The notes beneath the pieces were generated by a model, which saw nothing but the letters and a program-made list of their open reading frames with translations, did not search any database and had not been told where the DNA came from. A program made the translations under genes and the position numbers. From the NCBI GenBank assembly GCA_020860985.1, contig JAJBTG010000141.1, positions 1-7,321 of the forward strand: 7,321 bases of DNA. The letters are read 5' to 3'. Positions 1-6,545 of this stretch are shown here, one piece after another (position 1 is the first letter of the stretch; each line of letters begins with the position of its first letter). The DNA is from Oscillospiraceae bacterium. GTDB lineage: Bacteria > Bacillota > Clostridia > UBA1381.

Positions 1-730
1 TGTGGCTACATAACACGCTCGCGCATTCGCAACGAAAAGGGACAGCTAACCGCGGCCGAATAAACAATTCACGAAATGCCGGGTTCTGTCATCAAAGACA
101 ATAGCCGTGCCGAAACAGTGAGCGAACGTCCTGCAAACGAAAATTCGGCGGATAAATAAGACTAGTTTTTTTTTTTTATTCGTAGTTTTGATTTTTCTAC
201 ACAGCAAAATCCAACATTGGCTAAGGCAACGCAATTAAATAAAGATATACCAAATAAAGATTTACAAAATACCGATGTATTAAATATCCAATCTATTCCT
301 ATCCGAGAACCTGAAAATAAATTCTTTGGATTTGGAAATCGAAAAAGAAAGGAACGAAGTGAAAATATGTACGAGTACAGGGAGCTTATTAAGCAAAACA
401 TTGAATATGATGTTCTCGTGCAAAGTTACTCCAAAGACAAAATTAACGAGATTGTCGATATATTGACCGAAACGGTATGCTCGTCGCGAAAATATATCCG
501 AGCCGCGGGTGCGGAACTATCCGGCTGAAGCTGTGAAATCTAAATTGCTGAAATTGAATTACAACCACATATGTTACGCACTTGACTGCTTGAATGAAAA
601 CACAACGAAAATCCGAAATATAAGACAATATTTGCTTACGGTTATGTTTAACGCACCGTCTACGATGAGCAATTACTACAGTGCGCGTGTGCGGTACGAT
701 ATGTATGGGACGGTGCGTGATTATGAGTGA
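1..730 (+). pseudogene. repA: Degenerate replication initiator protein A (RepA_N / DUF6017 type), 5' end outside window
   Basis: This is the remnant of a RepA-type initiator of Bacillota plasmids and integrative elements. Such proteins bind the origin through an N-terminal winged helix and carry a conserved DUF6017 C-terminal domain. Frame 1 opens with CGYITRSRIRNEKGQLTAAE, the end of the winged-helix domain, then hits TAA at 61-63 where relatives have Tyr in an 'EYTIYE' motif. Further stops follow at 157-159 (TAA) and 163-165 (TAG), then a 12-T run (166-177). The frame recovers as NPTLAKATQLNKD, the usual RepA linker, and continues into DUF6017 (YRELIKQNIEYDVLVQSYSK, then IVDILTETVCSSRKYIRAAG). 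Near 515-520 the frame shifts by one base. Removing the C at 517 restores GAEYPAEAVKSKLLKLN, and the domain then runs through NTTKIRNIRQYLL and FNAPSTMSNYYSA to a TGA at 728-730. At least four lesions make a sequencing error an unlikely full explanation. The family assignment comes from remembered motifs, not a search. Confidence 0.85.
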
Positions 731-1091
731 TTTAAAATTCAGACGAGCAGACGCGGGGCAACGGCGGAGTATAAACGCGCTTATCAAGAAAATGTGCTGT
801 AATTACGATAACGGCGAATGCCTGATATTGGGCTGCCCCTGTCCGCAGATGATAACGTTATCGCTTTTATGCCGTTGGTTTTGCGGTGCGGTTTTGCCGA
901 ATAACAAAAAGCTGTACGCGGAGCTTGCCATATCCGAGAACAGCCGCAGATGCGCGGTTTGCGGCAATAAATTCATTGGCGGTTCAAACCGAGCCAAATA
1001 TTGCGGCAGGTGCAGAAAAGCCGTAACACTCCGACAAGCGGCGGAGCGTAAGCGAAAACAGCGCGAAATGTCACGCATTAGGAGCGAATAA
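723..1091 (+). CDS. Cysteine-rich VLP domain protein (mobile-element accessory protein)
   Basis: This 122-residue, basic, probably cytoplasmic protein matches the cysteine-rich VLP family found on conjugative and mobilisable elements of gut Bacillota. No biochemical role is known to me. Visible features are RRSINALIKKMCCNYDNGEC near the N-terminus, a CPCP segment, LLCRWFCGAVLP (residues 48-59, containing the VLP signature), and a probable zinc ribbon CAVC (77-80) with CGRC (94-97) around GSNRAKY. The tail is highly basic (RQAAERKRKQREMSRIRSE). Eleven cysteines fall at 25, 26, 33, 38, 40, 50, 54, 77, 80, 94 and 97. I chose ATG 723 because its product starts like other family members. An upstream in-frame start at 681 would only add residues encoded over the end of repA. 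The start overlaps the repA stop (ATGAGTGA), which suggests former translational coupling. The frame is intact although repA is broken, so whether it is still expressed is unclear. Confidence 0.78.
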   Translation: MSDLKFRRADAGQRRSINALIKKMCCNYDNGECLILGCPCPQMITLSLLCRWFCGAVLPNNKKLYAELAISENSRRCAVCGNKFIGGSNRAKYCGRCRKAVTLRQAAERKRKQREMSRIRSE

Positions 1092-1240
1092 AGCAAGGTT
1101 TTATGCGGATTTTAGGATGTGCAAATTGAATGAGGGTATAGTTGTATTACCAGACCTTAAAATATTTTTCATCTATCCTCGTTTTTGCGGCATTATTGCG
1201 CACTATTACTTTGTTATGAGATATATGTCACGCATTAGGA
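1068..1240. repeat. 16-bp direct repeat pair
   Basis: ATGTCACGCATTAGGA occurs exactly at 1068-1083, inside the end of the cysteine-rich VLP gene, and again at 1225-1240, with start positions 157 bp apart. The base before each copy and the bases after them differ, apart from a partly similar nine-base stretch ending in TAAA. This could be a duplicated gene end, a scar, or attachment-site-like flanks of a lost segment. No recombinase gene is visible in the window. Confidence 0.7.
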
Positions 1241-1388
1241 CATATTAAACCGCATAAAATCAAGCCTTGCGGAGCTTGAGATTTGCAAGGTAATATAAGT
1301 TATACTCATAGCCTTAAAATCAAGGTTTTATCGTTGCCTTTGCTTTGTGGATTTGCCTATACCGCACATAGAAGAGTAGGCTTAAATG
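1092..1388. other. Non-coding, repeat-containing gap
   Basis: I see no gene here. All frames are broken by stops and no translated fragment is recognisable. Apart from the direct and inverted repeats, the stretch holds a small hairpin at 1260-1279 (TCAAGC / GCTTGA, eight-base loop). Read on the minus strand, that hairpin is followed by TTTTA, so it could be a weak minus-strand terminator. There is also a short GCCTA / TAGGC inverted repeat at 1355-1381. The gap separates the decayed mobile-element genes from the carbohydrate locus. Confidence 0.5.
1093..1270. repeat. Split inverted repeat
   Basis: GCAAGG-TTTTATGCGG (1093-1108) is matched in inverse orientation by CCGCATAAAA (1250-1259) and CCTTGC (1265-1270), with five extra bases (TCAAG) between the two halves of the right arm. 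Each arm begins exactly nine bases after a copy of the 16-bp direct repeat, so the two repeat systems are in register. CAAGGTTTTA appears a third time at 1321-1330. Confidence 0.55.
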
Positions 1389-1417
1389 TTGAATTTCAGG
1401 TCATTTTATGATATGAT
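1389..1417 (+). promoter_or_regulatory. Promoter of the AraC-family regulator gene
   Basis: A sigma-A-type promoter is seen with -35 TTGAAT (1389-1394), a 17-bp spacer and -10 TATGAT (1412-1417). Transcription would start near 1424, leaving a leader of about 16-25 bases before the regulator's start codon. The -10 region reads TGATATGATATA (1409-1420), which shares its first six bases with the TGATATATCAC boxes downstream of the gene, so weak autoregulation is possible. Confidence 0.6.
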
Positions 1418-1439
1418 ATAAGAAAGCTGAAATTAGGCG

Positions 1440-2297
1440 GTGAGGAATTTGAAACGAACATTTAAAAACGTCTTTAAAAACGATTATAAATTATATATTG
1501 AGCATATATGGGTAAGCGATAACCTTTTCCCCGCCGGCAGGTGCTTTATTGTCGCGGCTTATATCGCATATGGAAAAGGAACCCTGATTATAGGCAACGA
1601 TACTGTACGCGTATCGCGCGGTGATTTTGTTATGGTAAATCCCGATGCGACATTGGAATGTGTCAGGGACAACGAACACGGTGACGAAGCGGTTTTTGAA
1701 ATTCATTATATTTGCTTTGAAAGAGATTTTTTCAACGGTGCTTGGGAGCAATTTGCGGATGAATTTCCGCAGCTTGAGAATTTTGTAAACGGCACCGACG
1801 CGTATATTCGAGGTGTTGATAATGAAAATTTTGAGCTTCGCGACATCATTGTGGAAATGATTCGGGAATACTACGGCAATATGCAGGGCAGAAAAAGTGC
1901 CTTAACGGGGAGGGTTAAGGTGTTTGTAACAACAATGTTCAGACTTTGCGGAATGCCGGAAAAGAAAATTTTCAGTAAAAATATGCTTGTTGACCAAACG
2001 ATACGCCAAATACGAGAGTACATATATCAAAATGTCAAGCCTAGCGAGCTTGCCGCGCACCGTTATGTTACCCGTGAGCATTTGGGGAGAGTGTTTAAGG
2101 AAGAAACGGGGATGACACTGACGGAATATATCAACAAGCTAAAGGTTGATATGATAAAAGACATACTTCGAAATACTGACCGGCATATTGAGGATATACC
2201 GCTGCTTTTCAACAGCAATGCAAAATACATTCAAAAAATTTTTCGTAAGTACACGGGTATGACGATGCGCGATTACCGAGCAAAGCACCGAAAATGA
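1440..2297 (+). CDS. AraC-family transcriptional regulator
   Basis: This 285-residue regulator probably controls the adjacent glycosidase genes in response to a sugar. Residues about 20-95 have the alternating beta-strand character of an AraC cupin-type sensing domain (for example GKGTLIIGNDTVRVSRGDFV, where a ligand pocket would lie). Residues about 185-282 form the two-helix-turn-helix DNA-binding domain. The first HTH reads KPSELAAHRYVTREHLGRVF followed by KEETGMTLTEYINKLKV. The second reads IEDIPLLFNSNAKYIQKIF then RKYTGMTMRDYR. The second HTH lacks the usual 'GF-x-D-x-x-YF' turn and has LFNSNAKYIQKIF instead. The start is uncertain. GTG 1440 has almost no spacing from a possible RBS, while TTG 1449, three codons later, sits 8 bases after TAGGCGG and may be the true start. 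The gene is co-directional with the glycosidase, 141 bp away, and its TGA stop forms part of the putative operator. The actual ligand cannot be read from sequence. Confidence 0.9.
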   Translation: MRNLKRTFKNVFKNDYKLYIEHIWVSDNLFPAGRCFIVAAYIAYGKGTLIIGNDTVRVSRGDFVMVNPDATLECVRDNEHGDEAVFEIHYICFERDFFNGAWEQFADEFPQLENFVNGTDAYIRGVDNENFELRDIIVEMIREYYGNMQGRKSALTGRVKVFVTTMFRLCGMPEKKIFSKNMLVDQTIRQIREYIYQNVKPSELAAHRYVTREHLGRVFKEETGMTLTEYINKLKVDMIKDILRNTDRHIEDIPLLFNSNAKYIQKIFRKYTGMTMRDYRAKHRK

Positions 2298-2325
2298 TAT
2301 ATCACTTTTGGGACTGATATATCAC
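2295..2325 (+). promoter_or_regulatory. Putative tandem AraC-type operator
   Basis: Two identical boxes, TGATATATCAC, lie at 2295-2305 and 2315-2325, a 20-bp period or about two helical turns. The first ten bases of each box are a perfect palindrome. The first three bases of box 1 are the stop codon of the AraC-family gene. The downstream box ends ten bases before the -35 element of the glycosidase promoter, centred near -50 relative to the predicted start. That is a typical position for AraC-family activation through two direct-repeat half sites. Binding by the neighbouring regulator is inference. Confidence 0.65.
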
Positions 2326-2334
2326 AAAACTATC

Positions 2335-2363
2335 TTGTATTTGGACGTGGTTTTCTTTACAAT
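2335..2363 (+). promoter_or_regulatory. Promoter of the secreted glycosidase gene
   Basis: -35 TTGTAT (2335-2340), 17-bp spacer, -10 TACAAT (2358-2363). The -10 is close to consensus and the -35 is weak, which suits an activator-dependent promoter with the tandem boxes immediately upstream. The predicted transcript starts near 2370 and has a leader of about 69 bases. Confidence 0.65.
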
Positions 2364-2374
2364 AATTTAAGAGG

Positions 2375-2419
2375 AAAATTTATAGGAACGGACTTTTGAT
2401 CGTTCCGCACTGAAATTTT
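2375..2419 (+). promoter_or_regulatory. Leader stem-loop in the glycosidase mRNA
   Basis: The leader folds into an inner hairpin, GGAACG (2385-2390) with CGTTCC (2401-2406), extendable by one G-U pair. An outer AU stem, AAAATTT (2375-2381) with AAATTTT (2413-2419), closes over it through a small internal loop. No T-run follows, so it is not an intrinsic terminator. It lies seven bases before the RBS and may stabilise the mRNA or modulate translation. It does not match a riboswitch class I recognise. Confidence 0.45.
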
Positions 2420-2425
2420 ATTGTA

Positions 2426-2431
2426 AAGGAG
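2426..2431 (+). promoter_or_regulatory. Strong ribosome binding site for the glycosidase
   Basis: AAGGAG ends seven bases before ATG 2439, near-ideal spacing. It fixes the start codon of the long secreted protein, whose first residues form a clear signal peptide. Confidence 0.85.
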
Positions 2432-2438
2432 ACGCATT

Positions 2439-5400
2439 ATGAAAAGAATTGTAAGTATTCTGTTATCCGCAGCTATGCTTGTTGCGGGAATAACCTGTGT
2501 AAGCGCAGCGGAAAGTCCCATTACGGGAAACGCGGAGGCTGGGAAATATGTATGGACGTTCGGCGAAAATGTCGAGGGCGCGGCGGAAACGGTATATGAT
2601 TTGTTTGATGAGGATTACGCCGATATACGCGTATCGCTCGGCTCGGGCGACAGTATAACGTCAAGCGGAATATGTTTTTCAGCCGCAAGCGTTAAAGAAA
2701 CGGATTCAAGCGGATATACAAGCGTAAGTGACACGGGAAGATATATTCTTATTAAGCCTGTGTACAGCGGCACGCTGTATATCACAACGAATTTTCCGAG
2801 CGCCGGCACCAGTCAAAGCGGAAGATTTTATTGTTATGATTTCGGCAATGCTACCGATTTTGATACAATTACAAACAGTTACCTATCAACATTATATAAA
2901 AACGTAACCGGCTCTTCAACCACTACAAGCCAAACGACAAGCGCGTCGGTCACAAGCACAATTACTGTCGAAGCGGGACATATATATGCGTTGTATTCAT
3001 ACATATACAACAGTTCAAAGGTAAATGTCACCGCTCTGTATTATGCAAGCGACAGCATAACAGCGCGAACAAACGCGCCGACTATAAACGAACCCGTAAG
3101 CTCAACCGATACGTCAATTTCGGGAACCTGTCCGTCGGGTGCAGCGGTATTTGTTACCATAAACGGCGGTACGGCGCAGGCGGCAGAGGTCAGCGGAACG
3201 GAGTGGACGCTCACCGGCTTGACGCTGAACGCGGGCGATGTTATAAGTGTGACTGCGCAGATTAACGGTGAAAAAGTAAGCAGCGCGGCAACGGCGACGA
3301 TTCTCGACGCGTCGAATATTTTAAAGCTAACGATAAACGATCCCGAAAACGGAAGCATTGTGTCAAATCAATCCGACAACAGCAAAATTATCAGAGGTAC
3401 AGAGGTTACCCTGACCGTGACACCCGATACGGGCTATAAGCTGTCCTCGCTTGTGGTAGGCGGCGAAAATGTTACGGACAGTGTGTCGGACGAAACATAC
3501 ACATTTACAATGACCGCCGACACAGAGGTGAGCGCGGTGTTTGAGAAAAAGATGTATTATACTGTTTCTCTGCCCTCGAATACGGAACATGGAGCCGTTA
3601 CAATAGAGAGTGGCGCGGAGTCCGACAATAAAGCCGTAAGCGGAACAAAAATAACACTTGCGGTAATACCCGATGACGGCTACAGAATAAAAACTCTTAC
3701 ATATTCGTATAACGGCGAAAGCTATAATATAAAATACTTGAAAGCCTTTGAAATGCCCGATGCCGATGTCACCGTCACAGCTGAATTTGCCGAGGAGCAA
3801 ATTATTTCGGATGTTGACACATCATACGAAACCTATGACAGAATAACGCTTAATATCGACGATGAGCCGTTTTTCTATAACGGCGTACAGATACGCACGG
3901 ATAAGGTCGCGTCAAACTGGGGCTATACCGACGAAAATATAGAGGATATGTTTAACCAAGCCGGTGAGGATGGCTTTACCGTTGTAAACACACAAATACA
4001 TTGGGCGCATATTCAGCCCGATACCGCGGTTGACGCGGAGATTGAAAGCGATGATACATCTTTAAGCGTAAGTACGGATGACTCCGTAGTTTTGACCTTC
4101 GCTTTGCCCGCAGAAACACCTACAACGGAACCGGAAAAGGGTATTATTTCATATGACAGCGATGCCAATCTTATAGAATCTGAGTTATCAGGCACGCTCA
4201 TTATATGCAATTACAACAATGGCGTACTCGTGAATGCGGATATTCAGAAAATATCCGAAAATGAGAGCGTAACACCGAAATATGAAATAACAAACGGCGC
4301 GAAAATTTTCTTGTGGGACAGTGTTGAAAATATGAAGCCGCTTGCGGATGCTTTTGAATACGAGGGCAATTCCGAAAATATCTCTTTATCTTTGCTCGAA
4401 AGTGACAGTGATACCGCCTATACAACCTATGCGGCGGCAAAGATACGAATTTACGCTTCGGAGATTTCCTCGGCGAGCCCGCGCGTCTACGGGATTGATG
4501 AAAACGGTGACAAAACGGATTTAGGAACCTTACCCTCCTATGACCCGATGAGCAACAGCGCGTATTATGATTTTGACATTACAGACTTTGTGAACGAGCA
4601 TATAGATGCCGGCGAGATAAGCTTTGAGATTACGGCGGACAGCGGCTCATTCTCGATAAACAACGGCGCGGACACGTCATATAATTCGCCGCAGCTTGTA
4701 CTTTCGCGCGATGATGTGTACGATTGGACATACGTTGATAAAATGATTGACTATGCCGAGGAGTCGGGAGTAAAGCTCGAAATTCTATGGTTTGCGATAG
4801 ATACCTGTCAGGTTACATCGGACAGCAGAGTGCCGTATTATGTAATGAATAATTATCAAAAATCGCTTGCGGAGGACGGAACACCGCTTCGCTCGCGTGG
4901 GACATCGTATACCTACGTTATGTGTAAAAATGATGAGGCTTTGCGTGAAAAGGAATATGAATCATTACAGGCATTGTTCGACCATATCGCGGAATATGAC
5001 CAAGCAAACGGCGGCAATCATACGGTTGTCGGCTGTCAGATAACAAATGAGCCCGCAACGGCAAGAACGCACACAAATGACGATTACCATTATAACAAGC
5101 GTTGTCACTGCGATGTGTGCGAGGCAAAATACAAGAGTATAATAGCCGACGGCGGTACGCTCCAAGATTATCTGGACGATACAATGTGGAATTACGAAAA
5201 CAGTCTCGGCTTGGCGGTTAAGGAGTCGGATTATTCCGTATGGACGCGCGTAAACAATTACGGCGGCACGGACGCAAATCTTGTCGTGTACAACGAGGAA
5301 AAGCGCGAAAACGAGGGAACGAGTATTGACTTTATCGGATATGACCCCTACAGCACCGATACGGGCGTTATGTTCAACTTCGGAAATACCTATACATCGA

Positions 5401-6545
5401 CATCCGGCGGTTCGATAAATTATTCATACGGTAATAACCTGCCGATGATTATGGAAAACGGCGGCAGCTACAGTAATTCGGCGGTGCTTACAATGGCAGC
5501 GCTCGCGGGCGGCAGCTTCTACAATATGTATGAGCTTTGCGGACCGGACGGTTACGGAATGTATGTAGACACCGACAAAGACGGCGTTATGGAGGAACGC
5601 GGCGATTATGCCGATGAGGTACGCACAACAAATGCAATGCTCAACAAAATCGCGGTACATCTTGCCTCAAAAAAAGCCGACGGCGCGGGCGGTGATAAAC
5701 TGGTATTCTTCAATGAATTGTCAAACAACAGTGAATCCGACAAGAAAATGATACGTGCCATTCCGATTGTATATACAAGCGAGGATAACGGCGTGGGAAC
5801 GGCAATAGAAGCAAGCGAAACGGAAATTGTTCTTGCCACTACCGCCGATGCGGAATTTACTCTTACCGGCATATCCGAATATGGGATTTCCTCGGTTGAA
5901 ACAGGTTACTATGACGGCGGCGAATGGGTAAAGGAAAGCGATTATACCTATAGCACGGACGGCGATAATATAGTAATCAACACAAGCGCGTATTCTTGTA
6001 TAAGAGTGACAACCGAAAGCGCGATAGCCCCTGCCGAGGATTACAGCCCATCATATACGTATGACGCGGAAACAAACACATATACCTATGATTTCAGCCT
6101 GTTCGCAAACGCGCGTTCACTGAGTACAAGCGCGACTATAAGTAACTTGACCATTTACGGGACTTCCGCCGATTATATAAACCCCGGATATGCGGTTTAC
6201 TATACGTCCAACGGCAACTCGACAAGTGAGGGCGGCATTTGGTGGAACGGCAAAATATCCGATGCCGACAGATATATGACTTACACTCCCGAATACAACG
6301 GCACTCTTAAAATACGGCTGCGAAATACATATAACAAAGGAAGCGGAACAACCTCGTGGCTGAGATACGGAACGGAAGGAGCCGGAGGCACAAACATCGG
6401 TTATAACGGTACGGACTTACTGTCGCAGGAATACAGTGAGTTTACGGTCGAGCTTACACAGGGCATAACGTATTATTTTTGGCCTGTGGGCGGCGGAGTA
6501 AATATATCTTCTGTCGTTTTCACACCTTCGTCATCGACGGAATAA
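2439..6545 (+). CDS. Secreted multidomain clan GH-A glycoside hydrolase, beta-galactosidase-like
   Basis: This 1368-residue exported enzyme probably releases galactose or a related sugar from plant polysaccharide side chains. A signal peptide (MKRIVSILLSAAMLVAGITC, cleavage near residues 23-24) is followed by a beta-rich module (36-205), an Ig-like domain (about 206-290) and two InlB-B-like repeats (about 293-370 and 372-453). The TIM barrel begins with LNIDDEPFFYNGVQIRTD (471-488) and TVVNTQIHWAHIQPD (514-528). It is interrupted by an insertion at about 530-757, then resumes at YDWTYVDKMIDYAEESGVKL and EILWF. The proposed acid/base is E871 (GCQITNEP) and the nucleophile E1006 (LPMIMENGG). 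C829, C889, C891 and C894 (CHCDVC) resemble the GH42 zinc site. A beta-sandwich follows (about 1100-1195), then a C-terminal module (1205-1364) resembling the N-terminal one. No SLH, LPXTG or transmembrane anchor is seen, so it is probably released. Family placement between GH42 and GH35/DUF5597-like enzymes is unresolved, and the substrate is inferred. Confidence 0.82.
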   Translation: MKRIVSILLSAAMLVAGITCVSAAESPITGNAEAGKYVWTFGENVEGAAETVYDLFDEDYADIRVSLGSGDSITSSGICFSAASVKETDSSGYTSVSDTGRYILIKPVYSGTLYITTNFPSAGTSQSGRFYCYDFGNATDFDTITNSYLSTLYKNVTGSSTTTSQTTSASVTSTITVEAGHIYALYSYIYNSSKVNVTALYYASDSITARTNAPTINEPVSSTDTSISGTCPSGAAVFVTINGGTAQAAEVSGTEWTLTGLTLNAGDVISVTAQINGEKVSSAATATILDASNILKLTINDPENGSIVSNQSDNSKIIRGTEVTLTVTPDTGYKLSSLVVGGENVTDSVSDETYTFTMTADTEVSAVFEKKMYYTVSLPSNTEHGAVTIESGAESDNKAVSGTKITLAVIPDDGYRIKTLTYSYNGESYNIKYLKAFEMPDADVTVTAEFAEEQIISDVDTSYETYDRITLNIDDEPFFYNGVQIRTDKVASNWGYTDENIEDMFNQAGEDGFTVVNTQIHWAHIQPDTAVDAEIESDDTSLSVSTDDSVVLTFALPAETPTTEPEKGIISYDSDANLIESELSGTLIICNYNNGVLVNADIQKISENESVTPKYEITNGAKIFLWDSVENMKPLADAFEYEGNSENISLSLLESDSDTAYTTYAAAKIRIYASEISSASPRVYGIDENGDKTDLGTLPSYDPMSNSAYYDFDITDFVNEHIDAGEISFEITADSGSFSINNGADTSYNSPQLVLSRDDVYDWTYVDKMIDYAEESGVKLEILWFAIDTCQVTSDSRVPYYVMNNYQKSLAEDGTPLRSRGTSYTYVMCKNDEALREKEYESLQALFDHIAEYDQANGGNHTVVGCQITNEPATARTHTNDDYHYNKRCHCDVCEAKYKSIIADGGTLQDYLDDTMWNYENSLGLAVKESDYSVWTRVNNYGGTDANLVVYNEEKRENEGTSIDFIGYDPYSTDTGVMFNFGNTYTSTSGGSINYSYGNNLPMIMENGGSYSNSAVLTMAALAGGSFYNMYELCGPDGYGMYVDTDKDGVMEERGDYADEVRTTNAMLNKIAVHLASKKADGAGGDKLVFFNELSNNSESDKKMIRAIPIVYTSEDNGVGTAIEASETEIVLATTADAEFTLTGISEYGISSVETGYYDGGEWVKESDYTYSTDGDNIVINTSAYSCIRVTTESAIAPAEDYSPSYTYDAETNTYTYDFSLFANARSLSTSATISNLTIYGTSADYINPGYAVYYTSNGNSTSEGGIWWNGKISDADRYMTYTPEYNGTLKIRLRNTYNKGSGTTSWLRYGTEGAGGTNIGYNGTDLLSQEYSEFTVELTQGITYYFWPVGGGVNISSVVFTPSSSTE
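4026..4709 (+). other. Accessory modules inserted in the glycosidase barrel (residues about 530-757)
   Basis: Two segments separate the second barrel strand from its expected continuation. The first (about 565-642) contains GTLIICNYNNGVLVNADIQK and ITNGAKIFLWDSVENMKPL. This resembles a small beta module common in secreted Bacillota enzymes, often ending in 'KxFLWDS...MKPL'. The second (about 643-757) contains AKIRIYAS, YYDFDITDFVNEHIDAGEIS, FEITADSG and SPQLVLS. It resembles the DNRLRE / CBM96 family of carbohydrate-associated beta-sandwiches, although the usual DNRLRE start motif is not visible. The reading frame is continuous and codon use looks like the rest of the gene. Confidence 0.6.

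Noticed and set aside
166..177. Twelve-T run as an intrinsic terminator
   Set aside because: No GC-rich stem precedes it, and it lies within the repA remnant frame. It is better seen as a slippage-prone tract.
217..528. A separate 103-residue gene starting at TTG 217
   Set aside because: The frame upstream carries more RepA-like sequence (NPTLAKATQLNKD begins before the TTG), so this is the middle of a broken repA, not a gene with its own start.
681..722. Upstream in-frame start of the cysteine-rich VLP gene
   Set aside because: The extra 14 residues are encoded entirely over the repA end and do not resemble the family N-terminus. ATG 723 gives the expected protein.
2341..2346. TTGGAC as the -35 of the glycosidase promoter
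   Set aside because: It is only 11 bases from the good TACAAT -10. TTGTAT at 2335-2340 gives the proper 17-base spacer.
2776..2785. Third operator-like box TGTATATCAC inside the glycosidase gene
   Set aside because: It lacks one base of the box, breaks the palindrome and lies well inside coding sequence. It is probably chance.
3363..3800. Minus-strand 145-residue reading frame opposite the InlB-like repeats
   Set aside because: It has no recognisable motif and no RBS, and it lies fully opposite a strongly supported gene. It is a shadow frame, as are the other minus-strand frames in the window.
5103..5120. CHCDVC as a nucleic-acid-binding zinc finger
   Set aside because: It lies in an exported glycosidase just after the NEP acid/base, where GH42 enzymes hold a structural zinc site.
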